The notes below the pieces were generated by a model. It was not told where the DNA came from and ran no database searches. It worked only from the letters and a program-made list of their open reading frames with translations. A stretch of 64,000 nt of DNA, taken from Moraxellaceae bacterium. GTDB lineage: Bacteria; Pseudomonadota; Gammaproteobacteria; Pseudomonadales; Moraxellaceae. This document shows positions 49,682 to 59,700 of this stretch, in pieces (position 1 is the first letter of the stretch; each line of letters opens with the position of its first letter). The stretch is taken from positions 23,367 through 87,366 of the forward strand of contig SECL01000026.1 of the NCBI GenBank assembly GCA_004173455.1. Direction: 5' to 3'. The position numbers and the translations under genes are program-made.

Positions 49682-50344
49682 ATGTTTACCGGCATTATTG
49701 AAGCAGTAGGAAAAGTCTTATCGTCCAGCCAGACCGCAGGTGATGTGCGTCTGGTCATTCATGCTGCCGGTCTGGACATGGCAGATGTCAAGCTGGGCGA
49801 TTCGATTGCCACCAGTGGCGTGTGCCTAACGGTGGTTGATTTTGGCCAAGACTGGTATGCAGCCGATGTATCGCTGGAAACTATTCGCCGCACCACGTTG
49901 CTACAATGGAAAACCGGTACACCCGTCAACCTTGAAAAAGCCCTGCTTCCCACCACCCGGCTAGGTGGCCATTTGGTCAGTGGTCATGTGGATGTCATGG
50001 GTGAAATCACGCTAGTGCGCAACGATGCCCGGTCGTTGTATTTTGAAGTGAAGGCACCGGATGAGCTGGCCAAATATCTGGCTGAAAAAGGTTCTATTAC
50101 TGTGGATGGCATTAGCCTGACCATTAACCATTTAAACGGTGCATTGCTTAGCCTAAATCTGGTGCCGCATACCGCTGAGCAAACCACCATTAAGCAATGG
50201 CAAGTCGGTAGCATGGTTAATCTGGAAGTCGATGTGCTGGCGCGTTATCTCGAGCGCTTGCTGCTGGGCGATAAAGCGGCACAAGCCACCGCCAAAAGCA
50301 CTATTGATATGAGCTTTCTGGCTGAAAATGGGTTTTTGCGCTGA
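49682..50344 (+). CDS. ribE: riboflavin synthase alpha subunit
   Basis: A 220-residue enzyme that converts two lumazine molecules into riboflavin. Two related lumazine-binding halves are visible: MFTGIIEAVGKV...GVCLTVV and GHLVSGHVDVMGEI...DGISLTIN. The second half also begins with the GH(L/V)VSGHVD signature. No FMN riboswitch is apparent upstream. Confidence 0.94.
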   Translation: MFTGIIEAVGKVLSSSQTAGDVRLVIHAAGLDMADVKLGDSIATSGVCLTVVDFGQDWYAADVSLETIRRTTLLQWKTGTPVNLEKALLPTTRLGGHLVSGHVDVMGEITLVRNDARSLYFEVKAPDELAKYLAEKGSITVDGISLTINHLNGALLSLNLVPHTAEQTTIKQWQVGSMVNLEVDVLARYLERLLLGDKAAQATAKSTIDMSFLAENGFLR

Positions 50345-50363
50345 TTTGATCTGCTAAAAACAG

Positions 50364-50391
50364 AAAAAGCCTCATAATGAGGCTTTTCTTA
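50364..50391. terminator. terminator after ribE
   Basis: AAAAGCCTCA and TGAGGCTTTT pair perfectly around TAA, followed by CTTA; on the minus strand the stem is followed by CTGTTTTT, so it may also serve the convergent gene. Confidence 0.8.
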
Positions 50392-50434
50392 TAGCTATGA
50401 TTTTAAAAAATAAAACTCAGGAATTTTTTTGGTT

Positions 50435-51175
50435 TTACTCAGCATGCTCACTCATAATCTGTTCAATCTCAATTTTCGCCTGCTGCTTTAAGCGCTCGCT
50501 CAATTGCTGCAAAGTTTCTTCAATATAAATCTCTGCTTCCAGCCAAAGCGCATCTTTTAATAATTGCACCTGATCGGCTGTTTGCGCCATGCGTGCAGCT
50601 TGCGCCTGTTCATGCTGTGCGTGAGCCAGTTTGGCCGCCTGCTGTTCAGCAATCCGCTGTTGTTCTAGTGCCCGTTGCTCCTGCTCTAGGCGTGCTAGCT
50701 CAGCCTGTTCAGCTAGCTGTTTTTCCTGTTCTTGTCGGGCCTGCTCAGCCAGTCGCTGCTGTTCCTCTGCGTCGCGCTTGGCTGCTTCTTGTTCCAGTCG
50801 CTCACGCTCTGCGGCTTCTGCTTGCTGACGTGCCCGTTGCTCCTGTGCAAGGCGCTGCTGCTCACGCAATTCTTGTTCACGTTGCTGTTCTTGCCGTAGG
50901 CGTTCTTTTTCTTCCGCTTCGGCTTTTTCACGTGCCTGTTGTTCAGCGCGTTGCCGTTCCAGTTCCTGCTGGCGTTGCTGTTCTTGCAGGGCGGCTTTGA
51001 CCAGTGCCTGCTGCTGTTGTTCACGCTGCGCATCTGCAATTTGCCACTGGTCAAAATTGGTGTCTACTTCCAGCAACTGACAAATGCTGTGCAATTCACT
51101 AAAAACCTGTTGGCGAACCGCTTCTGGCGCGGCCAGCCAGCGCGCCTGAAAGTCACGGCCTACATTTAACGCCAT
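50435..51175 (-). CDS. long coiled-coil protein rich in Gln, Glu, Ala and Arg
   Basis: A 246-residue protein. About 50 ordered N-terminal residues (MALNVGRDFQARWLAAPEAV) precede an unbroken charged coiled coil from about 55 to 195, with many QE, QR and AE steps. A different helical part, LLKDALWLEAEIYIEETLQQL, follows. Low-complexity codon runs make antisense open frames here. Function unknown; similar proteins sit near holC-pepA in Acinetobacter. ATG 51175 with GGA upstream. Confidence 0.68.
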   Translation of the reverse strand: MALNVGRDFQARWLAAPEAVRQQVFSELHSICQLLEVDTNFDQWQIADAQREQQQQALVKAALQEQQRQQELERQRAEQQAREKAEAEEKERLRQEQQREQELREQQRLAQEQRARQQAEAAERERLEQEAAKRDAEEQQRLAEQARQEQEKQLAEQAELARLEQEQRALEQQRIAEQQAAKLAHAQHEQAQAARMAQTADQVQLLKDALWLEAEIYIEETLQQLSERLKQQAKIEIEQIMSEHAE

Positions 51176-51265
51176 AATTTTTTCCAAAAATTGATCTATT
51201 TTAAATCATATCGATTGCTATCGTTCAGGATGACTCCAATGCGTATTCACCCTGCCTAGCATAAG

Positions 51266-51670
51266 CTACACCTGATAAGTCACCGGTTCAATGCCTAATG
51301 CACGGTAAGCTTTAAACCGTTCACGACCTGCTACTTTGGCGTGATCACTATTTTCAACAATTTCCAGCACTCGGCTAAAACGTTGCGGATCAACCATGGC
51401 CTGTCCCAGATTCAGGCAATCACCTTCATACTGTTCTGGCAAGGTTAGGCTTAGGCAAATTGGTGAGGACAGATTATCAATGTCATGCACCACAAAACTA
51501 CTGGCATCAAATTGCCAGAGCAGGGCATCAAACTGTTGCATAAGCGCCATGTCATCAAATTTGACCAACAAGGGTTGCTGGCCAGCCTGAATGCTCTTGC
51601 GACAAATCCGGCAGGCCAGATCAACCTGCCGGATTTGACTTTGAATTAAATAAAACCCGACATCCGCCAT
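51266..51670 (-). CDS. holC: DNA polymerase III subunit chi
   Basis: A 134-residue chi subunit, which links the clamp-loader to SSB at the replication fork. It begins MADVGFYLIQSQ and has the family pieces CRICRKSIQAGQ, LLWQFDASSFVVHD and CLNLGQAM. It follows pepA by six bases on the minus strand, the usual pepA-holC pair. A TTG at 51676 is an alternative start. Confidence 0.85.
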   Translation of the reverse strand: MADVGFYLIQSQIRQVDLACRICRKSIQAGQQPLLVKFDDMALMQQFDALLWQFDASSFVVHDIDNLSSPICLSLTLPEQYEGDCLNLGQAMVDPQRFSRVLEIVENSDHAKVAGRERFKAYRALGIEPVTYQV

Positions 51671-51676
51671 GGCCAA

Positions 51677-53179
51677 TTAATGACTTGCATTTTGACTACG
51701 TGTGCGCAGGAATTGCATTAGCAATGGCACCGGACGACCCGTCGCGCCTTTATTGCTGCCGGATAGCCATGCAACACCGGCAATATCCAGATGCGCCCAG
51801 CGATATTCACGGGTAAAGCGTTGCAGGAAACAGGCTGCGGTAATCGCACCGCCATAAGGCCCACCAATATTGCCAATATCGGCAATGGGGGAATCCAGAA
51901 GTTCCTGATAATCTTCAATCACCGGCATGCGCCATACGCGGTCATATGACAACTGACCTGCCTCTAATAGCTCGGTGGCCAGTTCATTATCCGGACTAAA
52001 CAAGCCAGCCAGCACCTTGCCCAGTGCCACTACACAGGCACCGGTCAAGGTGGCAATATCAATTACCGTATCCGGATTAAAGCGCTTGATATAGGTTAGC
52101 GCATCACACAGCACCAGACGACCTTCGGCATCGGTATTTAAGATTTCAACGGTTTGGCCGCTCATGGTGCTTACAATATCACCCGGACGCGTGGCACGGC
52201 CAGACGGCATATTTTCAGCGCACACCAGTGTTCCTACGACATTGATCGGCAGTTTGGCTTCACACAGCGCCTGTAGCGTGCCCAGTACGGACGCAGCACC
52301 ACACATGTCAAATTTCATTTCATCCATGCCGGATGCAGGCTTAATCGAAATACCGCCAGTGTCAAAAGTAATGCCTTTGCCGACCAGCACGATGGGCTTG
52401 CCTGAATCCGACTGAAAATCATCGGCTTTGCCTTGATATTCCATGAGCACCAGACGCGCTTCACGCTCAGAGCCACGACTTACCGCTAGCAGGGCATTCA
52501 TACCCAGTTCCTGCATGGCGGCTTCATCCAGCACGGTCACTTTCAGTAGATCAGGATATTGCTGCGCCAGTTGCAGGGCTTGCTCTGCCATATATTCGGG
52601 GTAGCACACATTGGCAGGCTGGTTGCCCACATCTCTGGCCAGCGCTTGACCTTTGACCACTGCTTGCAGATAGTCAAGACGTACTTGCAGTTCATCGGCA
52701 CGGGTGCTGTGCAGGGTAATAGTGTCCAGAATCGCTTCAGACTTTTTACTTTTATATACATCAAAGCGATAAGCAGCATTACTGAGCGCCAGTACAAATG
52801 GCTCAATACTTTGGTCGGACAACGCATCCAGCGACAGCACTGCTTGGCTGGTTCGATTGGCCAGCGCCTTATAAATGCTGTTGGCCAAGGTTTGTGCCTG
52901 TGCGGCGGTCATTTTGTCCAGTTCACCCGCACCCACCAGTAATACCTGTGAAAAATCAGCATAGTTGAGCTGATAAATAGGCAGGGTTTCACCCAGTTTG
53001 GCCTTAAACTGGGCACGCTCAATCTGGGTAGTCAGTTGCTGTTGTACCTCACTGGGCAACTCGTCATGCGCTTGTACCAGTGCTTGCTGATCCAGAATCA
53101 GCACCAGCGTGGCATTGGACAGGTTATTGGCGCTTGTGTCTGAGGTTGGTAAAAGTTTGTTCTGTAAATTCAGTTTCAT
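51677..53179 (-). CDS. pepA: cytosol leucyl aminopeptidase PepA
   Basis: A 500-residue M17 aminopeptidase using two metal ions. The signature NTDAEGRLVL is present, along with GKGITFDTGGISIK carrying metal-binding Lys and Asp, and GRATRPGDIV. PepA also acts as a DNA-binding accessory in Xer recombination in E. coli. ATG 53179 with AAGGT upstream; divergent from lptF. Confidence 0.95.
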   Translation of the reverse strand: MKLNLQNKLLPTSDTSANNLSNATLVLILDQQALVQAHDELPSEVQQQLTTQIERAQFKAKLGETLPIYQLNYADFSQVLLVGAGELDKMTAAQAQTLANSIYKALANRTSQAVLSLDALSDQSIEPFVLALSNAAYRFDVYKSKKSEAILDTITLHSTRADELQVRLDYLQAVVKGQALARDVGNQPANVCYPEYMAEQALQLAQQYPDLLKVTVLDEAAMQELGMNALLAVSRGSEREARLVLMEYQGKADDFQSDSGKPIVLVGKGITFDTGGISIKPASGMDEMKFDMCGAASVLGTLQALCEAKLPINVVGTLVCAENMPSGRATRPGDIVSTMSGQTVEILNTDAEGRLVLCDALTYIKRFNPDTVIDIATLTGACVVALGKVLAGLFSPDNELATELLEAGQLSYDRVWRMPVIEDYQELLDSPIADIGNIGGPYGGAITAACFLQRFTREYRWAHLDIAGVAWLSGSNKGATGRPVPLLMQFLRTRSQNASH

Positions 53180-53333
53180 GTAGTGACCTTGCATCATCGT
53201 GGCGAAGCAGTATTCCATTAAAACACTGTCCTGCTAGACTTGAACAGCCTAAATTGATACAGCCACGTACTATTTTTTTAAGGTATAAGTACTTAAACTT
53301 GGCGTTTTGTAATAGCCCTTTGTCATTACCCTT

Positions 53334-54461
53334 ATGGGTTTACTGTGGATAGCCCTTTTGATCATTCGTCGTTATTTGGTTCGTCAGGTTCTTAGCACCA
53401 GTGCTGTTGTGGTTGGCCTGCTCACGCTGATTATGCTGGGCGGACGGTTAATCAAGTATTTTGGCGTCGCGGCGCAGGGACGTCTGGATGCTAGTGTACT
53501 GTTTACCATTATTGCCTTTCGCCTGCCGGAATTTTTAACCCTGATTCTGCCGTTGGGCTTTTTTGTAGGGCTGATGCTGGTGTTTGGTCGCTTGTATGTC
53601 GATCATGAAATGGCAGTGCTCAATAGTAGTGGGGTAAGTCGGGATACATTGGGTATCTTACTGGTTCCTATGACTTTATTACTGATTGTGGCTGAAGCTG
53701 CTTTGGTGATCCAGATAGCACCATGGGGCAACCGCAAGTTTGATGAAGTAACGGCCACGCAGGCAGTGCGTAGCGGATTTGATCTGGTGCGGCCGCGTGA
53801 ATTTGTGTCGAGTGGGCGCTATACCATTTATGCCGGTTCACTGTCGGATGACCGCCGTGACTTGCAGGATATTTTCTTCTATGAACGTAGCGCGCTGCCC
53901 AATAAACCAGACATGCTGATTATGGCCGAACGCGCCACGCGGGTAGTTGATCCCACTAACCGTGCCAGTGTGGTTGACCTGATCCGTGGGCGCCGCTATG
54001 AAATTTATCCAGGCAAACCAGAATATAGCCATGCCGAATTTGCCACCTATCGTTTGCGCATTGAGCATCAAAGCGATCCCGAACTGGGCACGCAGCGGGT
54101 CGAAGCCATGAGCATGACGGCACTTTCCAAACGCTTAAATGAGCCAGTGATTCGCAGTGAATTTGGCTGGCGATTGAGTGCACCGTGGGTCATGGCACTG
54201 GCACTGATTCTGGCGCTGCCCTTGTCACAGGTTAATCCACGGCAGGGTCGTTACTACCGCCTGTTTCCTGCGGTCATGATTTTTGCCAGCTTGATTGTGG
54301 CGTTGATTGCGGTCAAAACCCGTATTGGTAAAGATCAGCTGGGGTTGTGGGGTTATCCTGTCATTCTCATCATTTATCTAGTGGTCGGTCTGCTGCTGTC
54401 ACGGCGGCAGCGGCTGTCACCGCAGGCGGCCAAACGCATCAAGGAGGCCGCCCAGTCATGA
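53334..54461 (+). CDS. lptF: LPS export permease LptF
   Basis: A 375-residue inner-membrane permease of the LptB2FG complex that extracts lipopolysaccharide. Three N-terminal transmembrane helices (to about residue 125) precede a periplasmic beta-jellyroll domain (about 145-265), then three further helices. Wording such as MLGGRLIKYFGVAAQG and PEFLTLILPLGFF is typical. The family often begins nearer IIRRYLVRQ, so TTG at 53358 is an alternative start. Confidence 0.92.
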   Translation: MGLLWIALLIIRRYLVRQVLSTSAVVVGLLTLIMLGGRLIKYFGVAAQGRLDASVLFTIIAFRLPEFLTLILPLGFFVGLMLVFGRLYVDHEMAVLNSSGVSRDTLGILLVPMTLLLIVAEAALVIQIAPWGNRKFDEVTATQAVRSGFDLVRPREFVSSGRYTIYAGSLSDDRRDLQDIFFYERSALPNKPDMLIMAERATRVVDPTNRASVVDLIRGRRYEIYPGKPEYSHAEFATYRLRIEHQSDPELGTQRVEAMSMTALSKRLNEPVIRSEFGWRLSAPWVMALALILALPLSQVNPRQGRYYRLFPAVMIFASLIVALIAVKTRIGKDQLGLWGYPVILIIYLVVGLLLSRRQRLSPQAAKRIKEAAQS

Positions 54462-55531
54462 GCTCAATTTTGCTGTTGGCACGCTATGTGATTAAAACTG
54501 CGGGTCTGGCCATGCTGGGTGCAGCCCTGTTATTGCTATTGTTGCAAATGCTATTTTCCTACATTGCCGAGCTGGGTGAACTTAAAGCAGGCTATACCGC
54601 CTTACATGCCTTTATTTATATTTTATGGCAGGCGCCGCAATTTTTATATAGCATTTTACCGATTGCTGGACTAATGGGTGCGGTCATTGGCTTAGGTTCA
54701 CTGGCTTCCAGCAGCGAACTTGTCATCATGCGCTCAATAGGCATTAGCCTGTGGCGTATGGTGAGCTGGGTGATGTGGCCTGCCTTAGGTCTGGTGCTGG
54801 TGTCATTTGTACTCAGCCAGTGGATCTTGCCGTACAGCAACGAACAGGCACGCGCGATCCAAAAACAAAGTGGCAAAGCAGCCAAAATTGGCGAGGTTTA
54901 TGGTTACTGGACGCGGGAAGGCAACCGCTATATTTATGTCAGTTATGCCAACTCGGTCGGCCAGCTAAAGCAAGTCCAAGTCATTGACCTGAATAATAAA
55001 TTCCGTATCACTCAAACGTTAAGTGCGCAAACGGGTGAGTTTATGCAAGACCAGCAATGGCAACTCAATCAGGTTAATCAAGTTCAAATCCAGCCGGATG
55101 GCAGTGCCAAACCTGTGCAGGCTGAACACCTGAATATGTCGCTGGGTTTGCAACCCCGTTTTGTCCAGACTGTCACCGTGGCGCCAGAAGACCTTGCGCC
55201 TAGTCAGTTGCTTGAATATATGCGTTATTTGTCAGCCAATGCGCAAGTTCCCAAACCCTATACACTGGCGCTGTGGCAAAAAATTGCAGCGCCATTTGCC
55301 TTGCTGTCACTGGTGGTGATTGCCTGCTCGTTTATTTTTGGCCCATTACGCCAGCAATCAGTAGGCTTTCGCTTGGTGATTGCTTTGTTTATTGGCTTGG
55401 GCTTTCGCTATTTGCAGGATTTTTTAAGCTATGCCAGTCTGGTGTATTCACCGTCGCCGGCATGGTTTGTATTACTGCCAATCGTACTGTGTCTTGGCTT
55501 AGGTGCATACTTGCTCAACCGTGCCAAATGA
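54458..55531 (+). CDS. lptG: LPS export permease LptG
   Basis: A 357-residue partner permease of LptF with the same 3+3 helix layout and a periplasmic domain around residues 130-260. ATG 54458 overlaps the lptF stop in ATGA, so the two are translationally coupled; a longer frame from 54347 lies inside lptF and is rejected. Confidence 0.92.
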   Translation: MSSILLLARYVIKTAGLAMLGAALLLLLLQMLFSYIAELGELKAGYTALHAFIYILWQAPQFLYSILPIAGLMGAVIGLGSLASSSELVIMRSIGISLWRMVSWVMWPALGLVLVSFVLSQWILPYSNEQARAIQKQSGKAAKIGEVYGYWTREGNRYIYVSYANSVGQLKQVQVIDLNNKFRITQTLSAQTGEFMQDQQWQLNQVNQVQIQPDGSAKPVQAEHLNMSLGLQPRFVQTVTVAPEDLAPSQLLEYMRYLSANAQVPKPYTLALWQKIAAPFALLSLVVIACSFIFGPLRQQSVGFRLVIALFIGLGFRYLQDFLSYASLVYSPSPAWFVLLPIVLCLGLGAYLLNRAK

Positions 55532-55605
55532 TCAACCAAATCAGCAGTTGAGTCATGCACTGATGGTGCTTTAGTAGTTTAAAGGGATGTAAATAGGAGA
55601 ACAAA

Positions 55606-56502
55606 ATGCCCACCATCATGACGCGTGACCAGCAACCCTTGTATGTGCGGGTGATTGGGCAGGGTCAGCCGGTACTGATGCTGCATGGTCTTGGCATGCA
55701 AAGTAGTCAGTGGCTGCCATTTATTTTGCCGTTTATTCGGCATTTTAAATTTTATATGCCGGATTTGCGAGGTTTTGGGCGCTCCAAATCAGTGCGTTTA
55801 AACCAGCCAGATGTGTTTGAAAACCATACACAGGATGTGCTGGACGTCATCCAGCATTTTGACCTAAAAGACTTTTATCTGGTGGGCTATTCACTCGGAG
55901 CCAGTACGGCGTTGCATTTGCAGCACAGTCTTGAGTTTGCGCGTGTCAGCCGCTATTTGCACATCGACCAATCCCCGTGTGTCGGTAATCGGCCAAACTG
56001 GAATTATGGCTTGTTTGGCGAGCAGCAGGCCGAACTGTTTAACCAATTTGGGCAAATGCTGGGAATTATTGCGCCGTTTGAGGATCATTTATTGTTGCAG
56101 CAATTGCCGTATGCAACACGTAGGCAGGCAGTAGCGGTGCTGGGTGAGATTTTTGAAACCATGCTGGGTAAGTCGCTGATTAAGCATATGTTTAACCTGT
56201 CGGCACGATTGCCTGTATTGATGCCGCATGTCATTGCGCTATCACGACTGGAGGATATTCGTTTTTATCTGAATGCCTACATCACAGGGCAGCATGATTA
56301 TCGCGATGTTTTGGGACGCTGGCAAATTCCCACCACGGTCATGATCGGCATGCAGTCACCGTTGTATCATGCCTGTGGTCAGCGTGTGATCAGTGAAAAA
56401 ATGCAGCCCTCACAGGTGGTAGAGTTCAAAAAATCTGGCCATACCCCGTTATTGGATGAACCAGTTAAATTTATTCGTGAACTGGGACGCTTTTTAAACT
56501 AA
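55606..56502 (+). CDS. alpha/beta hydrolase
   Basis: A 298-residue alpha/beta-fold hydrolase. The oxyanion motif is MLHGLGMQSSQW, DLRGFGRSK follows strand 4, the nucleophile elbow is GYSLGAS, and the catalytic His lies in KSGHTPLLDEP. No signal peptide, so cytoplasmic. The substrate is unknown. TAGGAG precedes the ATG. It is the last mid-GC gene before the AT-rich spacer (56503-56748) and the vgrG cassette. Confidence 0.85.
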   Translation: MPTIMTRDQQPLYVRVIGQGQPVLMLHGLGMQSSQWLPFILPFIRHFKFYMPDLRGFGRSKSVRLNQPDVFENHTQDVLDVIQHFDLKDFYLVGYSLGASTALHLQHSLEFARVSRYLHIDQSPCVGNRPNWNYGLFGEQQAELFNQFGQMLGIIAPFEDHLLLQQLPYATRRQAVAVLGEIFETMLGKSLIKHMFNLSARLPVLMPHVIALSRLEDIRFYLNAYITGQHDYRDVLGRWQIPTTVMIGMQSPLYHACGQRVISEKMQPSQVVEFKKSGHTPLLDEPVKFIRELGRFLN

Positions 56503-56748
56503 ACCTCATTTAGCCATAGAAAAAGTAACTCCATCACGCTCCAGGACTAAACCGTGAAAAATGATGACATGACAAATAATAAGAATGATTTGATTAGAAA
56601 AACTTAAAATTAAAAATAAAATTCAATTAAAATAAAGGGTTAATTTAAAAAATATAGAAAAATTAAAAACGAATACAAAAAGACACAATATACAAAAACA
56701 TGATCTTTTAGAATTCGCAAAATTTTACAAAGCACCATAATAATTTCA

Positions 56749-59700
56749 ATGATGAACCTATTTAATGCACTGGTTCAGTGGGCATTAAACCCGCAGCATC
56801 GTGCGCTACAAATCCAGTTTTCCAATACCGCCCTTGATTCTCAGGTGTTTTTGCAGCGTATCGAAGGCTGCCATGCGCTCAATGAAGGCTTAAGTGCAGA
56901 ACTGTTGTGTTTTTCACATAATCCTTATATTGCGCTAAAGCAATTTATTGGCTGTCAGGTGGTGGTTGTACAGTTAACTGATACCGGACTGTGGCATCGT
57001 ACTTCAGGAATTATTACCGCTGCCAGTGCGGGGGATGGTGATGGGGCTCTAACGCCTTATACGCTAACCGTGCAGGATCCGACCAGTTTATGGCACAAGC
57101 GCCGCAACAGCCGCGTGTTTATGAATAAAAGCGTGCCCGACATCAGCCAGATTTTATTTAAGGAGTGGCAAACGAAAAGCCCGTTGTTTGCCGCTACTTT
57201 GAGCCTTGATGTGCAAGGTCTTGCGCAGAATTACGATATACGTCCATTTGTCATGCAGGCCAATGAATCGGATTATGATTTTCTAACCCGGTTATGGCGC
57301 AGCGAAGGGATTAATTGGCTGATTGATGAAACCCATTATTTGTCGCCAGTGGCCAGCGGGTTGGAACCACAAATCCTGCGCCTGATTGACGATAACCGGC
57401 ATTATTTGGCCTTGCAACGCCAGATCATTGATTATCACCAAAGCAGTGCCGTTGAGCCGTACGACCACATCACGCACCTGACCGCAGTACGTAGCCTGCA
57501 ACCGACCGCAGTACATGTCCAGCACTGGCAGGCACAGCACCTAGAGACCGAAACCGGCGCTGGCAGTGTGCTCAGCACCCAGCAACATAGCGCGCAGCAC
57601 AGCACAGCCAGTCTCAGTTTGGAGCAGGCTTGGGCAATTAGTCCGGCGTGGGTGGCTGATTTAAACGGTGAAGATGGCGTAACACCGTCGGGTAATGCGC
57701 AGCTTGAAAAACTCAACCGCAATTTGCGCGAGCAGCACGACAGTCAGGCCAAGCAATTTACCGCACTGAGCAGCGTACGTGATGCGCAGGTCGGTTACTG
57801 GTTTATGCTGGCACGTCATCCAGAAGTTGACCTGCATCCGCTTACAGATCGCGAATTTTTGATTAGCGCCAAACAGTTTTATCACCACAATAACCTGCCA
57901 AAAGACCTCAAACAGCACGTCAGCAGCCTACTGACACAAAATCATTGGCAGGATTCCCAGCAGCAGCCAAACAAGCCCAAGAACCATAAAACGGATCAGG
58001 AGCGGCAGGGCAATCAGCTTACCCTGATCCGCCGTGCTATTCCGCCTAAACCAGACTACAACCCGCTCCAACACCGCCCAGTAGCCTATCCGCAACGCGC
58101 CCGCGTGGTTGGCCCAGCGTCTGAAACCATTCATGTGGATGCGTGGGGGCGCATTAAGCTGCAGTTCCTGTTCACCCGCATGGAAGACCACCAGCACAGT
58201 GGCGGTGCTGGCAGCAGTAATACAGACCAGGATTCGGCTTGGGTTGACGTGCTGACCCCATGGGCAGGCGAAGGCTATGGCGCACGCTTTCTACCGCGTA
58301 TTGGTGAAATGGTAGTGGTGGACTTTTTCGATGGCAACGTTGACCGCCCCTTTGTCAGCGGACGTATTCATGAGGCTGAACGGCACCCCACCCGTTTTGA
58401 CCAGAAAGGCAATTTGCCCGACACCAAACGCTTAAGTGGCATCCGTTCTCAGGAAATTGGCGGCAGTGGCTTTAACCAGCTGCGTTTTGATGACACCACA
58501 GGGCAAATCAGCGCCCAGTTGCACAGCAGCCATGGCGCCAGCCAGCTCAATCTGGGTAATTTGAGCCATCCCAAGGAAAGCGAAACCAGTGCAGGCCGTG
58601 GCGAAGGCTTTGAATTAAGAACTGATCAATATGGGGCAGTACGCGCTGGCAAAGGTCTGCTCATTTCGACCTATGCACAAGAGCAGGCTGTTTCGGATCA
58701 TCTAGCGGCAGCCGAGGCGCAATCCTTACTCAAGCAAGGCCATGACAGCATGCAAGCCTTGAGCGAGGTGGCTGCCAAACAACAGGCTGATGCACTGGAC
58801 GTCATACACCGGCTGCCGCGTTTTATCGAATCCTTGGAACTCAAAAGTGCTGGGCAAGCACTCAGTGCCACAGTGAACCTGTTCAAAAATAGCCTAAGCA
58901 CCAATCCCCTAATGGCACTCAAGGATTGTGGCGGCTTTATTGATGATGTGGGTTCCATTCAGGATAACGTGGGCGGTGTGGTTGAGGAGTTTAAGAGTTA
59001 TTTTAATAATGCCAGTGAAGCGGTTGATAACCTCAAAGGCTTTATTGAAACCCTCGAAAACCATGGTACAGCAGCCATTACCGATAAATTGTCCAGCTTA
59101 AAGCAAAACATCAAAGCTAACCCGTTACAAACGCTTAAGGACGTTGGTGCGGTGTTAAAGGACATTGATGTCAATTCAGCCGACTTTATTAACGTCTGCG
59201 GTAGTTTTGGTGGCGGTGGTGCTACCGATATTACCCCGACCAAAGCACTGGGTCATTTACAAGGGTTTATGGAAGGCTACACCCAGAAACTCGAACAAAG
59301 CAAAGACAGCAGTGAACAGGAACAAGGCAAAATCTTTAGGCAAGCCTTAATGCTACTGGCCTCACCCAACGGTATTGCTTTAACCACGCCGGAAAATATC
59401 ATCTTGCAGGCATCTCAGGATATTTCCAGTAGCGCCAGTGGATCGATTAACCTAAGTAGCCAGCAAAATATCATTGGCCATGCTCAGGCTAAAATTAGCC
59501 TGTTCGCCGCCCAAAAAGGTATTAAAGCCTTTGCCGCCAAAGGCAAAATTGAATTGCAGGCGCAGGATGATGCGTTAGAAGCCATTGCCCGCAAAGTGAT
59601 CAAGCTTATTTCTACTGAAGATAAGATAGAACTGACCAGTCCCAAGGAGATTGTACTCACGGCTGGCGGTTCGCAACTTATTATTAATGGCAGTGGGGTT

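Noticed and set aside
50593..51000. Plus-strand Val/Ala/Pro-rich open frame
   Set aside because: Antisense of the Gln/Glu/Ala coiled coil; biased codons remove stops on the other strand. No motif, no ribosome site.
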